The notes: generated by a model not told the origin, from the letters alone. Counted from the stretch's first letter, positions 26,812 through 36,847 are shown. The stretch: 64,000 bases of DNA from JANXQE01 sp035651635 (GCA_035651635.1 DASRFK010000024.1:1-64000); one strand, 5' to 3'. A program made the numbers and translations.

Positions 26812-29800
26812 TTACTTAGTGAATTCTTCAATTTCAGCGTCCGTGTGCAAGCGCTTGCCGTTGGGCGAAAGGACAGTTGGCGTGATCAAGACGACATAAT
26901 GGTCCACTGAAGAACGTGGTTTTTCAGCTAGGAATGATTTTATGCCGACCAAATTACCCAAAACCAGAGTACAGCCATCAGGAACCGTGCTGTTCGAAGT
27001 AAGCTGCCGCACGCGGATGTGAGGAACAGGCGCTTGAGGCTCGGGACGACCTTGAGGATCTTCAAACTGCGGAAGGAAACGTGACGAATCGTCGTAGCCA
27101 AGAAATTCTCTTAAGCTTGCAACGGTCCTAAGGCTCACCTTCCAATTATCGGGCATCAATACAGGAGTCAAATCGATCGAAGGGCCAAAAGGAATTTGTG
27201 AAGGTACGTTATTGCTCAAGATGGTACGAAGACTGACGCATTGGACTTCGCATTGACGGCCGCTCAGAGTAGAAACAGCGGCTTCATTAATGAGGTAGTC
27301 GCCATGCTTTGCATTGATGGCCTTGAGAACTACAGCCGTTTGAGATGGTGTGAGGATTTTTGAATAGTTGGTCGCATCGGAATTGGCAACCCCTATACCG
27401 TTCCAGAACTCACGAAGCTCTGAATCCGGTACATGAAGAAACCTGGTCTTAATGTTGAGCTGAAACTGCGGCGCGTTCAGTTCCTGGATGGTTCCCTCTA
27501 ACGTATCGAGATGTTCCAGGGTTGCGTGCACGATCAAATTTCCTTCCCGGTCGTTCAAAAACAGGGTTTCGGGCGGCTGCAAGTTCACTCCTTTTGATAA
27601 CAAGAGGCGGCGCAAGGCATTCATTGTCGCTGTCGGATCAGCCAAATTGGTTTCGCCGAAAGTTTCTCCCAATCGATTGCACATTGTGACTGAGTCGACC
27701 ACGATAATGCGAGTATACAGATGCTTCGGGTTGGCAGAAGCGGCGCAGAATTCCACACCATCCTTTTGGATGGAGTATTCGATGCGCCGGTTAGAAACTT
27801 TGACGATCACCTCGACGACGTCCAAAAGCCGAACGTCTACCAGCCAGGGCAAAATTGTGATGGGAACTTGGCTGATATCCGCTGCTGAACTGGGTTCAGA
27901 CGATTTGAACCGGAAGGTAAAATCCGGAGAGACTTCATCGTTCAGCCGGCGCAATACGTCGGCAAGGGGCAGGTGATCAAAGGAGATTTCTTTCAAACGA
28001 ATTCGCTCAAGCTCCGCGTAGATGGTTTGAGGTGTGGTGGAGGCGAACACAAGGTTCGTTCCGCCCGGGCGTATTGGACGAACCGGGGGACGCTGCTCGG
28101 AGCGCGCTTTGGTAACGAGATCCAGATAATAATGAGCCGATGGTGACCGCCGGTCTAAACCCAAGGTTTTCTGCAACAAGGCCTCCGCCTCATCGAGTTT
28201 GCCCAACTCAAAAGAGAGCTTTGCATCACGAACCAATTGAACGACCTCTTGGTTTTGATGTTCTGCGCCCGGAATCGACGCCTCGCTCGTTTTGTTCTGG
28301 TCCTCCTCCCGATCGGGTTTTCCTTGCCTGAGCAAGACGAGCTCCAACTTTCCCGAATGGATACCGGGAGCCGTCCAAAGCATTGCGCCACCCGCGGGAA
28401 TAGAAACCTCTGATTCGACCGTGGAGCCTGGCTCGTTTGCCATGCCTAATTGAACCTGGCAATGCGTAGTATCGCGGTAGAGCCACGGCACAACGGTAAA
28501 ATCCAGCGGCACCCAATCGGGTCGAGGACCGACGTAAGCCGAGCATTCAGCACCAACCACGACTGTCCTGCCGTTGACGTTGGTTTGGGTTTGGTAATCC
28601 ACCCCGTTTCCGTTCACACCGCCTACCCGATAATGAAAACGGCCTCCGCTGAAATAGCTGTGAGATAATCCTCCGCCTTTGGGATACAATTCGGCACCGG
28701 CCTGAACCAGCTTCCTTTCCACGTCAGCAACCTCGTTGGAATTCAACACAAGAGGACTTTGAGAGCCGGCTATGGCGGGCAGGAATAGCTCTAGAAGCGA
28801 ACCATCAACTATCAGGAAACGGGCATTTAACGAAATTTCGGCATAACCGTTGAAACGGGGGTCAGGCCAACTATCCACCGCCGCGCCTACAGTCGAAGCG
28901 GCTTCGGCCATCCTGGCGGGCGCTTGTCCCATGGGTAACGCCAGAGCGGCAAACACGATCAAGCTCAACACAGATCCCGGGGTGAGACCAGCCCGCCTTG
29001 GAAACCGAAAATCCACCAAACGCTCTATGCGGCGACGCAATGCCATGCGAGATTCGAGGATGCCCACCAATGCGAGACCCGACAGCGGCCGGCCCAGCGC
29101 GAGTTTGGCAACTTCGATCAATGTTTGTGGATACTCACTGGCTTCGTCACGCAGGGCGCACATCACTGCGTCATCAACGGCTTCTTCCCGGACTCGGCGA
29201 ATCCGCGCATTGGCCACCCACAAAAATGGATGCCACCAATATATAATTTGGAGCAAAGTTTGGGCGCAATTGAACCACACATCCCTCCGGCGCAGATGAA
29301 TCAATTCGTGGAGTAACACCCCTCCCAGTTGCCTTTCGGACAAACCCCCGCACAGCGAGGTTGGCAGCAAAATAATTGGACGAAAGAATCCAAACACTAC
29401 CGGCGAACTCGTTTTCTCCGAGAGCCCCAGACGAACTGAGCCTGTAAAACGAGCAGACTGGCGGGCGCATTCCAAGAGATCCTCCAAAGCCGGTGAAGCA
29501 GCTTCCGCACGCCGAGCGGCCAAAGCCACCTCGCGCCATCGGCGCAGCATCCAAATAAATAATCCCAAACTTCCGAATGCCCAAAAGAGAAGAAACAATC
29601 CCTGGGGAGAAATAGAGGGGCGCGCGCGCGGAGTCTCAACCGGATCAGCTTTAACCGGAGCCGACGTCGACTTGGAATCATTAAAATGGACCGCAACCGT
29701 GGTTGCATGCGTAGGACTGGGTGTGGAAGCCGATGGCCTGATCCACCAACTCACGCCCGTCCGAAGCGCAAGCGATGGCGGCAGCGTTAGCTTCAAAAGC

Positions 29801-29970
29801 ACCAGCAGCCAGAGAGAATATCGAACCGCGGGCCGGAGCCGCCCGCGCAAGGCGACCTCCATCAGACACAAAACACCGATCAGCAAAGTCGATTGCCAGA
29901 ACATCGGCCACGCGAACTCTGCCAAGAGCCTTGGCGCTGCTTCCGAAAAGAACTGCTGAACGGAGGGCAT
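26812..29970 (-). CDS. M56 (BlaR1-like) membrane peptidase with TPR and secretin-like domains
   Basis: 1052 residues. The N-terminal M56 domain has membrane segments, zinc motif HELIH at 221-225 and the REEAVDDAV element. After the last membrane segment near 335 there is a beta-rich part, then a TPR-like helix pair (SFELGKLDEAEALLQKTLG), then about 400 residues resembling the N and C domains of PilQ/GspD-type secretins: the short ring-building folds LADVLRRLNDEV and TIQELNAPQFQLNIKTRFL, the TLSGRQC motif at about 901-907, and an end VLITPTVLSPNGKRLHTDAE. The same end domain is on the sigma fusion at 31565-33112. There is no penicillin-binding sensor. Paired with the BlaI gene, 3 bases upstream. 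Confidence 0.85.
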   Translation of the reverse strand: MPSVQQFFSEAAPRLLAEFAWPMFWQSTLLIGVLCLMEVALRGRLRPAVRYSLWLLVLLKLTLPPSLALRTGVSWWIRPSASTPSPTHATTVAVHFNDSKSTSAPVKADPVETPRARPSISPQGLFLLFWAFGSLGLFIWMLRRWREVALAARRAEAASPALEDLLECARQSARFTGSVRLGLSEKTSSPVVFGFFRPIILLPTSLCGGLSERQLGGVLLHELIHLRRRDVWFNCAQTLLQIIYWWHPFLWVANARIRRVREEAVDDAVMCALRDEASEYPQTLIEVAKLALGRPLSGLALVGILESRMALRRRIERLVDFRFPRRAGLTPGSVLSLIVFAALALPMGQAPARMAEAASTVGAAVDSWPDPRFNGYAEISLNARFLIVDGSLLELFLPAIAGSQSPLVLNSNEVADVERKLVQAGAELYPKGGGLSHSYFSGGRFHYRVGGVNGNGVDYQTQTNVNGRTVVVGAECSAYVGPRPDWVPLDFTVVPWLYRDTTHCQVQLGMANEPGSTVESEVSIPAGGAMLWTAPGIHSGKLELVLLRQGKPDREEDQNKTSEASIPGAEHQNQEVVQLVRDAKLSFELGKLDEAEALLQKTLGLDRRSPSAHYYLDLVTKARSEQRPPVRPIRPGGTNLVFASTTPQTIYAELERIRLKEISFDHLPLADVLRRLNDEVSPDFTFRFKSSEPSSAADISQVPITILPWLVDVRLLDVVEVIVKVSNRRIEYSIQKDGVEFCAASANPKHLYTRIIVVDSVTMCNRLGETFGETNLADPTATMNALRRLLLSKGVNLQPPETLFLNDREGNLIVHATLEHLDTLEGTIQELNAPQFQLNIKTRFLHVPDSELREFWNGIGVANSDATNYSKILTPSQTAVVLKAINAKHGDYLINEAAVSTLSGRQCEVQCVSLRTILSNNVPSQIPFGPSIDLTPVLMPDNWKVSLRTVASLREFLGYDDSSRFLPQFEDPQGRPEPQAPVPHIRVRQLTSNSTVPDGCTLVLGNLVGIKSFLAEKPRSSVDHYVVLITPTVLSPNGKRLHTDAEIEEFTK

Positions 29971-29973
29971 AAT

Positions 29974-30363
29974 CTATTTTTTGTCTCCTTTCTTTCGGGC
30001 CTTTATTAGAGCTTCCAGGCTCTCGAGCTCATCGAGCGATACCTCTCCACTGTTCAACAGGCACTGCACCATAGGAGTCAGGGCGCCATTAAAAGCATGC
30101 TTCAGTGTGTAAAGTATTTCCCCTCGCTGCGCTTGCTCACGCGTGATAGCCGAACGGAAAAGGGTAACCTTACCAACTTTCCTGGCCGTCAACAGCCCTT
30201 TGCTGGCCATGCGGTCCATGATGGTGCGCACGGTGGAATACGTCCATTGTGTGCGAGAATGCAGCCTTTTCTGGATCGAGGGCGCAGTGGAGGGTTCTTT
30301 TTCCCAAACGGACTTGATCACAACCCATTCGGCTTCGGTAAGTTCGTTTTTAGCAGGTGACAT
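29974..30363 (-). CDS. BlaI/MecI-family transcriptional repressor
   Basis: 129 residues from ATG 30363 (MSPAKNELTEAEWVVIKSVW). An ATG at 30390 would add nine residues, but it lies in the likely promoter and overlaps the inverted repeat, so 30363 is preferred. The winged helix reads STAPSIQKRL, then TYSTVRTIMDRMASKGLL and VGKVTLFRSAI; the tail LKHAFNGALTPMVQCLL is the family's dimerisation region. It ends 3 bases before the M56 start. Control of the M56 gene and itself is inferred from the upstream sites. Confidence 0.92.
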   Translation of the reverse strand: MSPAKNELTEAEWVVIKSVWEKEPSTAPSIQKRLHSRTQWTYSTVRTIMDRMASKGLLTARKVGKVTLFRSAITREQAQRGEILYTLKHAFNGALTPMVQCLLNSGEVSLDELESLEALIKARKKGDKK

Positions 30364-30376
30364 AAAGAATGGAGAG

Positions 30377-30427
30377 ATAATGCTCGACATATGTAGAGGT
30401 TGTCAACAACAAACTCTACACTTGTAA
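30377..30427 (-). promoter_or_regulatory. Promoter and operator region of the second BlaI/M56 module
   Basis: On the minus strand a -35 box TTGACA (30401-30406) is followed at 18 bases by CATTAT (30377-30382). CTACACTTGTAA at 30416-30427 matches the BlaI core CTACANNTGTAG but for one base. TGTAGAG (30392-30398) and CTCTACA (30414-30420) are also exact inverted 7-base arms around the -35 box. Bound repressor would block the promoter. Confidence 0.5.
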
Positions 30428-30615
30428 AGCTCCGGCGGGAAGGAAGGCTGCGAATGCTCACCCGCCCCGGAGGTCAAGAACGACATTGCCTGTGAGCACT
30501 TGAAGAAGGGCACGGTTTAAAGCAATCGCCGCATACAGGCTCGATGACGTTCGAGGTCCAAAGGTGAGATGATTCTTCAACACGCGCAGATGTCATGACG
30601 ATGGCTAATGATTAC

Positions 30616-31425
30616 TCAAAGCCGGTCGCGATGTGGCAAGCCGTCCCGATTCCACCGGCTCAAAGCCGCGTCGCTGGTGTCTTCAAAAAAGAGTTTCAAG
30701 GTCGGCGACTCAACATGGCCATCGCAAAATACCACGTTGGCCTTGCCTTGATGACGGGCTTTTGCTCTAGCCGTACTCTCGAGTATGTCCTGAGCGCCAA
30801 TTTCGATGGGTTTTCCAACCACTGTCAGCCTTTGCAACCAGCGAGAACCGTCAATGATGCCAAGTTGCGGAAATCCGGATCCGCATAGTCCATCGCCAAT
30901 TTCCATCATCTCGCTTGGCCTCACGACTTCTGATTCCCTTACTGGACTATATGGACCCGGCCCTTCGCGCGCACCCAGCCCGCCAAACACGCTAAGTAAA
31001 CCGTTGGTTACCCCGGTCAGCCCCCAGGCATTATAACCGTAAGCATGGTAACCGTAAGCAAATCGCCTATCGGGGAAGGGCAGAGGGTGACAGGTAGGAC
31101 AATGCCAAACATCAGCAACATCAGCGGGACTAAGACGCGGGAATTCCTTTTCCAAGTCAGCCGTCCAGTCGGTCGCGTTTGTGGCGTCACGTACGCCGGA
31201 TGCAGCGGTTACCGCCAGCGGATAAACATGATTATCCGAGACAAATAGCTGCGTTCCCAGACCCAACTGCCGGACGTTGTTGGCACAGTGGATTCGTTGC
31301 GCCTTTCCGTTGGCACGGGAAACTGCCGGGAGCAGTAGTGCCGCCAAGATCCCGATGATGGCAATGACCACCAGTAGTTCTACGAGCGTAAACGCCGTGC
31401 GGGTGTGGCATGCCGGTGTTCGCAT
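30616..31425 (-). CDS. Pseudopilin with prepilin-type cleavage signal (H-X9-DG type)
   Basis: 269 residues from ATG 31425. The signal is RTAFTLVELLVVIAIIGILAA, cut before Phe by the prepilin peptidase. The body contains IHCANNVRQLGLGTQLFVSD, SEVVRPSEMMEIGDG and the C-terminal HQGKANVVFCDGHVES signature of Verrucomicrobial and Planctomycete pseudopilins. Such proteins are numerous in these genomes and are thought to assemble into type II secretion-like or pilus-like structures. No assembly genes are nearby. It is the intact reference for the split gene at 15931-16874. Confidence 0.88.
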   Translation of the reverse strand: MRTPACHTRTAFTLVELLVVIAIIGILAALLLPAVSRANGKAQRIHCANNVRQLGLGTQLFVSDNHVYPLAVTAASGVRDATNATDWTADLEKEFPRLSPADVADVWHCPTCHPLPFPDRRFAYGYHAYGYNAWGLTGVTNGLLSVFGGLGAREGPGPYSPVRESEVVRPSEMMEIGDGLCGSGFPQLGIIDGSRWLQRLTVVGKPIEIGAQDILESTARAKARHQGKANVVFCDGHVESPTLKLFFEDTSDAALSRWNRDGLPHRDRL

Positions 31426-31564
31426 ACCTGATTTAGACAGGACTAGCGCAGATTTGTCACCGGCTTCTGCACCACTGCTGTCGAGCTGGTTTCCACAACA
31501 AGTAGCGAGGAGCGGATTGTCTGCCGTCAGCGTTGGGCCGTTCCGAGCAAGATTCTCATTGCAT

Positions 31565-33112
31565 TCAGTTCTGAGGAGGCGCTCCGTTTTGGGCAAAGGG
31601 CAGTTCGTCATCTGCGTGGACTACGTTTCCCACCGGATTCACAAGGGTTGCTGTGAGGAGAACAATCAGTTGGCTGTCCGGCTTGGTCTTCTCTGTCGCG
31701 CTGAAGAGCACGGTCTGGTGGTCATACAGATTTACCTCCCCGTTCAGGGCTTCAGGGGCACTGACGGTCGCCTTCAGCTTGATGGTATAACCATCAGCGG
31801 ACAGAGTCGGGATGAGATCGACAATCGCCTCCGATGCGGCAGGCTGTCCTGGAGCAGTCTGGTCGCCAGTCCTGATTTGACACTGGCGTCCGCTCAAAGT
31901 TACGACTGAAGACTCGGCCACTTTAACCCCTTCTCTTTGTTCGAGAGCTTTGCAGATGACTCGCAACTGGGCCGGGCCGAGGATTCCGTTAGCCGCCGAC
32001 GTGTTATTGTCGTTCTTCCCGGCGAAAGCGGAAGGCATGACGAAACCCTGCCGGGGGATTTCGATGAATTTCGCCTTGATGTGGATTTGGGCAGGAGTGG
32101 ATTCGGCAAGCTCTGGGGCGCCATTCGTGGTTTCCAGGTTTCGGTTCTGCGAACTGGCTAGCTGCGTTCTCATCGCGCTGACTTCGCCGCGAAGCTTGAG
32201 CACTTCCATTTTGTCTTTTCCCGACTTGAGTTCCGAATTTTCAGCCATCAACCCGGTGAGCCGGTTGGTTGCGTCGTTCAGAGTGGATTGGAGTTGGCGA
32301 ATTTGCTCAACCAGCTGGGCTTCTTTCGCCTGGAGTTCTCGGACCTCTCGGTGTGCATCGCCGGCCTGCTTGGCGGCGTAAATTCCTGCGCCGATCGCGG
32401 CGGCCAACACGGCCATAGCAGCAATTTTTTGCAGTGTGGTCATGGCCAGTGTGGCTGAGGTTAAACTAGTTGCGGTTAGAGCAGCGGCTGGAATGGTCGC
32501 GGCCAAGGCCGGAGGTGCCGCTTGAACAGCTTTGGCCGTTATGACTCCAGCAATCGCTGGGGCGCCTAGTGCGACGCCTTGTCTGGTGAGCAGTACACGA
32601 AGTCTTTCCAAGGCACGGCTGACACGCTTTTCGGCGGCGGCTTCGCTAACCCCTAAGGCGGCGCCGACCTCGGCCAGAGGCTTATTCTCGAAATAACGCA
32701 ATAGCACAGCGTCGCGGTCAGTGATGCCCAAAGCGCCCATAGCTTCGTCCAAAATAGGCGCAATGAGTTTCCACGGTTCATCGGCTGGGACATTCAAGGC
32801 GGATTCCATAAAGGCTTGCTGCTCGCGTTGCTGGCGGCGCTGGTTGTCTCTCCGGTAGTTTGCGGCAGTCAAACGCGCGGCTTGATAAAGCCAACCGCTT
32901 AAAACTGCCTTTGAGGAGATGCTGCCGGCTTTGCGCGCCAGAAGAATGAACACAGTCTGGGTGATCTCCTCGGCATGATGCGGATTGTTTGTGTGCCGCA
33001 AGGCCGCTGAGTAAACCAGATTTACATGCCTGGCAACCAGAGCGGAGAAGGATGATTCCGAACCGGTTTCGAGGAATTCAGCCAGCAGTTCATGGTCAGT
33101 GCGGTGTGCCAT
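31565..33112 (-). CDS. ECF sigma factor fused to membrane anchor, coiled coil and secretin-like domain
   Basis: 515 residues. Residues 1-165 are a complete ECF sigma factor: LLAEFLETGSESSFSALVARH, EEITQTVFILLARKAG, then ITDRDAVLLRYFENKPLAEVG and EAAAEKRVSRALERLR. A membrane segment at about 225-248 (IAAMAVLAAAIGAGIYAA) follows, then a coiled coil (about 250-325) and a C-terminal domain with SVVTLSGRQCQI at about 405-411 and an end LIVLLTATLVNPVGNVVHADDE. That last part matches the end of the M56 protein at 26812-29970. The predicted topology is cytoplasmic sigma domain, one span, external sensor. Release would need proteolysis or a conformational change; this is inference. Confidence 0.85.
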   Translation of the reverse strand: MAHRTDHELLAEFLETGSESSFSALVARHVNLVYSAALRHTNNPHHAEEITQTVFILLARKAGSISSKAVLSGWLYQAARLTAANYRRDNQRRQQREQQAFMESALNVPADEPWKLIAPILDEAMGALGITDRDAVLLRYFENKPLAEVGAALGVSEAAAEKRVSRALERLRVLLTRQGVALGAPAIAGVITAKAVQAAPPALAATIPAAALTATSLTSATLAMTTLQKIAAMAVLAAAIGAGIYAAKQAGDAHREVRELQAKEAQLVEQIRQLQSTLNDATNRLTGLMAENSELKSGKDKMEVLKLRGEVSAMRTQLASSQNRNLETTNGAPELAESTPAQIHIKAKFIEIPRQGFVMPSAFAGKNDNNTSAANGILGPAQLRVICKALEQREGVKVAESSVVTLSGRQCQIRTGDQTAPGQPAASEAIVDLIPTLSADGYTIKLKATVSAPEALNGEVNLYDHQTVLFSATEKTKPDSQLIVLLTATLVNPVGNVVHADDELPFAQNGAPPQN

Positions 33113-33324
33113 CTACCAAATGATGTCCAACACCCTCAAAAACCCGACAAGTTTTTTGCAATTCCGGAGTTCGGCGAGAAAATGTGCGGCCCCGACCAAG
33201 GTTGCCAAAAAGCCCAAGCCAGACAAATTTGACGTGTGCTCGGATTGGGAATCATTTGAGCAAGAACCCTGAAGGGAAAGGCGAACCTCGACCGGGCACC
33301 AAACTTCGGATCATTCGCCCTCAA

Positions 33325-33975
33325 TTACCTTTGGGTGGCTCGAACCTTCTCCGCATAGTTCGCGTAGTTGTCATGGGCGATTTCAGATAACTTAACATAC
33401 TTCTCAAGACTCTGAGTACCATCGATCATTTCATGATAACGCTGAGATTCGGCCAGTTGTGGATCGACAGCCGAAACGCTCTCAATCCGAACCTTTGCCC
33501 GGCAAAGAGCAGCATACTCCAATTTCAACAGTCCCGAGGCATAATCCGATGCCGAGAGCTTTCCTTGAAGGACTGAGGCCCACAGTTCACGAGACGCATC
33601 GCCGTTTACCGAATTCTCAAGCTCGAACACCAGTAACACGTATTCGTCCCAAGCGGTTTGGCTCATTGCCAAGCCCACATGCAACAGTCTTGGACCATAT
33701 TCCAAATAGTCGGACCACGGTTCTCTGGCATCGTTTCGATAGTAATATCGCACTCGAACCTGCCGACCACGAGACGTTTGAGCCAGCGCACGCGAAAGAA
33801 CTGCTCGCGCTTCCAATGAATGATCAAGAAGTCCGCGCAGCTCGGGCGATAGGGTAGGCTGGAGTTTCGCAACCGTTGCCGCGCTGAGGACTTGAGGTGA
33901 TTCCGTCTTTTGAGTCGCGCATCCGGTGATGATTATCGCCAGGCTGACCATTCTAGTGAGCGTCCGTATAGTCAT
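33325..33975 (-). CDS. Lipoprotein of unknown function
   Basis: 216 residues from ATG 33975, with a lipoprotein signal (TRMVSLAIIITGCAT). The mature part is mainly helical and charged (LLDHSLEARAVLSRALAQ, then YVLLVFELENSVNGDASRE). I do not recognise a family. It stands between the sigma fusion and a lectin-like protein gene on the same strand, with gaps of over 60 bases, so it may be transcribed alone. Confidence 0.6.
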   Translation of the reverse strand: MTIRTLTRMVSLAIIITGCATQKTESPQVLSAATVAKLQPTLSPELRGLLDHSLEARAVLSRALAQTSRGRQVRVRYYYRNDAREPWSDYLEYGPRLLHVGLAMSQTAWDEYVLLVFELENSVNGDASRELWASVLQGKLSASDYASGLLKLEYAALCRAKVRIESVSAVDPQLAESQRYHEMIDGTQSLEKYVKLSEIAHDNYANYAEKVRATQR

Positions 33976-34036
33976 GGCGAACACATAAAATTACCGACCA
34001 GAGCGCCGCAACTTACGGGGACTCGGCTAAGGAATC

Positions 34037-35350
34037 TCATTCCTGAACCTGCACGCGATAAAAGCCCTTGGGATGATCTCTGGTCGAATCAAATATCGAG
34101 ACATTCGTTCCGGTTCCGGCCACAAGAGGCTCCAGATTGAGCCACTGCGGCGGGTCAAGCGAACTGGTCCACTGCACCCGGTATGATTTATTGGCCTCCG
34201 TGGGCCAGCAAAGTTCGATGGCGCTGAACGCCTGGAGTGCTGGGCCGGGAATTGAGCCCCGGTCCGCAATCACGGCCTGCTGCGCTTGTGTAGCGCTCGT
34301 CGAGGTGGACAATTCCAGCTTAGGTGTGGAAGCCGGGGCGACTTCCGCGACGCCAAAAAGCGCGAAACCTAGCGCCGAATCCGCGTCGGCGTAGTCGTTC
34401 CATTTCCCCGAAGGCGGATTTGTGTGGCCCGGCGGCCAAATGTGAGCGTAGAACTCCACGCCACCACCATGATCGGGTTGGCCTCCACCCCAGTTGCTGT
34501 ACGAGACTGGCTCGCCACTTGTCCAACGGTACGACGAAGGGTGATCGCGGTCAGTTAGCCCGATCCATAAGGCACCCCCGTAACGACCGAACGTAGAATA
34601 AACCCATTGATCTTCTTCAGCATTGCGGATGGTGGCCAAATGACCTCCCAGCCGAACCGCCTGCGCTTCGGCGTTGCTCCAGGTGCTCTGGCCCAGCAGG
34701 TAGTACGAGTGGCCATTGGCCGGGTTGACGATCGGGCCGGCCAGGAGATTGATCTGAGCGATGCTGGTAGTGGCTTCACCCGAGGCCAATGCGCTCGGAC
34801 CAGTAGTCTGGTCTTGCCAAGCCAGGTAGTAATGCGGGTTGCTTTGGGGCGTGTAAGTGACGGCCAGGCTGTTGACCAGGCCGGGCTTTACGCGGTCATC
34901 GGTTGTAAGCGTAAATACGGCGGTGGCTCCCGGCGGGTAGACGCTCGGAGATTCCATCCCATGCCACATGAGCCATTTGAAGCCTGCGCGCGGAGCCGGC
35001 GAGATGATTCTGCCTTCGTGCGCGTCTCGCCACGGTTCCTGGCGCTCTTGCATAATCCAATAGGCGTTGCCGTCCGGGTTTGAGTAGGGTGGCGGGACCG
35101 TATAGCTCAACACCTTCGTTTGGACCGGCACCTCGATTACGAACTGGTCCAAACCCCAGGCTTCATCCTCGTTGTGAACCTTCCACGTATATCGGTTCAC
35201 TCCTGAAGCGGTATCAACTTGGACCTCAACCTTGTACCCAGCGCCGATTGCTACCGGGCCGCAAGAAATCAGCAGGAAGCTGAGGCCGTGCATGCTAATG
35301 GGCCGGAGCCCCTGCCAAAACGCTTGGAAATTGAGTCGCCACCTGATCAT
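34037..35350 (-). CDS. Secreted protein with C-type-lectin-like domain
   Basis: 437 residues; signal region within the first 37 (ATG 35350 used; ATG 35293 would give a shorter signal peptide). Residues about 60-190 are a beta-rich domain. Residues about 220-330 form a C-type-lectin-like fold: GHSYYLLGQSTWSNAEAQAV, LGGHLATIRNAEEDQWV, LWIGLTDRDHPSSYRWTSGE and WNDYADADS. The C-terminal part (ELCWPTEANKSYRVQWTSSL) is a type often found at the end of Verrucomicrobial secreted proteins. A role in binding carbohydrate or other surfaces is likely but unproven. Confidence 0.8.
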   Translation of the reverse strand: MIRWRLNFQAFWQGLRPISMHGLSFLLISCGPVAIGAGYKVEVQVDTASGVNRYTWKVHNEDEAWGLDQFVIEVPVQTKVLSYTVPPPYSNPDGNAYWIMQERQEPWRDAHEGRIISPAPRAGFKWLMWHGMESPSVYPPGATAVFTLTTDDRVKPGLVNSLAVTYTPQSNPHYYLAWQDQTTGPSALASGEATTSIAQINLLAGPIVNPANGHSYYLLGQSTWSNAEAQAVRLGGHLATIRNAEEDQWVYSTFGRYGGALWIGLTDRDHPSSYRWTSGEPVSYSNWGGGQPDHGGGVEFYAHIWPPGHTNPPSGKWNDYADADSALGFALFGVAEVAPASTPKLELSTSTSATQAQQAVIADRGSIPGPALQAFSAIELCWPTEANKSYRVQWTSSLDPPQWLNLEPLVAGTGTNVSIFDSTRDHPKGFYRVQVQE

Positions 35351-35446
35351 GCGCTTGAAAAAGCGTTAACCTGACACTTCGAGTGTATCACCGCGAAGAG
35401 GTGTGACAAGGCGCTACCGGCCTAAATGTCGAGGCACGCGTCCAGG

Positions 35447-36847
35447 TCACTGCCGGGTGCGCATGCGCTTAAGCTGTTCGACCAGGCTGCCGAGTTGGGT
35501 GAGGGGCCGGGGCGGGTTCGAACCGGACGGAACCAATGGTTTGTGCGAGCTGTCTTCCTGGATATGGGAAAAGGTCTCGTGCAGAGGTTTGGACTTTTCC
35601 TCCAGCTTGACCGCTGCTTCGGCCAACAAAATAGCTTCATCGATCCGCTTCTGCCCTAGCAAAAGGTTAACGTATCGAAATACCACTTCAGGACTGATCG
35701 GACAGAGCACGAAAGCCTGACGGAAGGCAAAATCGGCCTCTGGAAGCATGCACGCTTTTTCCTCGGAGCTTTGGCTGTTCTGAGCCCGCCAGGCGTAGAG
35801 CCCGGCTATCGAAGAGCGCAGTTTTGAGAAACTCCGCTGTGGGATCTCGTTTTGAATGTACCGGTGGTCACCGCTAAAGCTACTGAGGTTGCCGTTGAGA
35901 TAAACCTTGTCCACAAAGCGGACCACCTCGGCTAGCGGAGTTTCGAACATCAGCCATTCGCCAATCATCGGCCCCATGTATTGCGTCCAAAACGCGCGGT
36001 CCTGCCGCAAAATGTTAGGTGGCAGTTCGGGCAATGATTGCCGGTTGATTCTCATAATCAGCCCGTGCGGCGAAAGATGCGGGTACATCCAGTTCAAAGG
36101 GAAACTCTCCTCGATGTAAAACTCCCGGTCCGGGTTCTCTTCGAACATCAGCTTGGTCAGCAACCCGTTGATTGCCATCACGCTGATCTGCCCACGAATT
36201 TCCAGCTTGCCGCCGACCTCTTCCAAGATCTCTCCCGGCAACAGTTTGCCCTCGCTTTGGCGGCGGCGAGCATCCTGTTCATAGTCATTTCGCACCCGGG
36301 TTGCGTCTTCGTCCGCTGGGATACAGATCCGCTCACCATACATCCCGCGCATATACCGCAGATAACTCCTTTGATCGGCCAGCGCGTTCTGAGTGAGGGT
36401 GAAGAAAGGATCACCATTCACATGCGACCTGGACAAAGCCGTTACCAGGAATCGACCGGAGTCGGTTCCGCCAAAGTAAATGCTTCCGGGCGGAATCGAG
36501 CTGATAATGTCCCGGGCGAACGCGATGGCGTATTTCTCCTCACCCTCGGCAAACTCCTCCAGTGCGGCTCCGACCTCGTTCACCACGGCCCATTCGACCG
36601 GATAAACGGTCCAATTCGCGTTACGGCTTCTGCCCTCCCGCATCATTCGGTGCATCTCCGCGATGGCCTCGAACACGCGAGGCCAGTCTCCCCGCTCAGC
36701 AGCCGCGAAAAAGGCACTGGAGACGGGCGATTGCGGGTGCTCGGGCGCCCTTGTTTCGGCGCGCACTTGGGCACATTTTTCGGCGATAAACCGCTTCAAC
36801 TCAGCCGCAACAGCCGAACGTTCCAAAAACCACGTTGACTTTCCCAT
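35447..36847 (-). CDS. Hypothetical protein with C-terminal TPR-like helices
   Basis: 466 residues from ATG 36847, which has a good ribosome site (AGGAAATATCTCT). No signal peptide. The middle part has IPPGSIYFGGTDSGRFLVTA, then TQNALADQRSYLRYMRGMYG, resembling the soluble end of large Verrucomicrobial DUF2723-type membrane proteins; that similarity is from memory and should be treated as tentative. The C-terminal 100 residues (VVFRYVNLLLGQKRIDEAILLAEAAV) are TPR-like. A preceding copy of the membrane part is not seen. Confidence 0.65.
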   Translation of the reverse strand: MGKSTWFLERSAVAAELKRFIAEKCAQVRAETRAPEHPQSPVSSAFFAAAERGDWPRVFEAIAEMHRMMREGRSRNANWTVYPVEWAVVNEVGAALEEFAEGEEKYAIAFARDIISSIPPGSIYFGGTDSGRFLVTALSRSHVNGDPFFTLTQNALADQRSYLRYMRGMYGERICIPADEDATRVRNDYEQDARRRQSEGKLLPGEILEEVGGKLEIRGQISVMAINGLLTKLMFEENPDREFYIEESFPLNWMYPHLSPHGLIMRINRQSLPELPPNILRQDRAFWTQYMGPMIGEWLMFETPLAEVVRFVDKVYLNGNLSSFSGDHRYIQNEIPQRSFSKLRSSIAGLYAWRAQNSQSSEEKACMLPEADFAFRQAFVLCPISPEVVFRYVNLLLGQKRIDEAILLAEAAVKLEEKSKPLHETFSHIQEDSSHKPLVPSGSNPPRPLTQLGSLVEQLKRMRTRQ

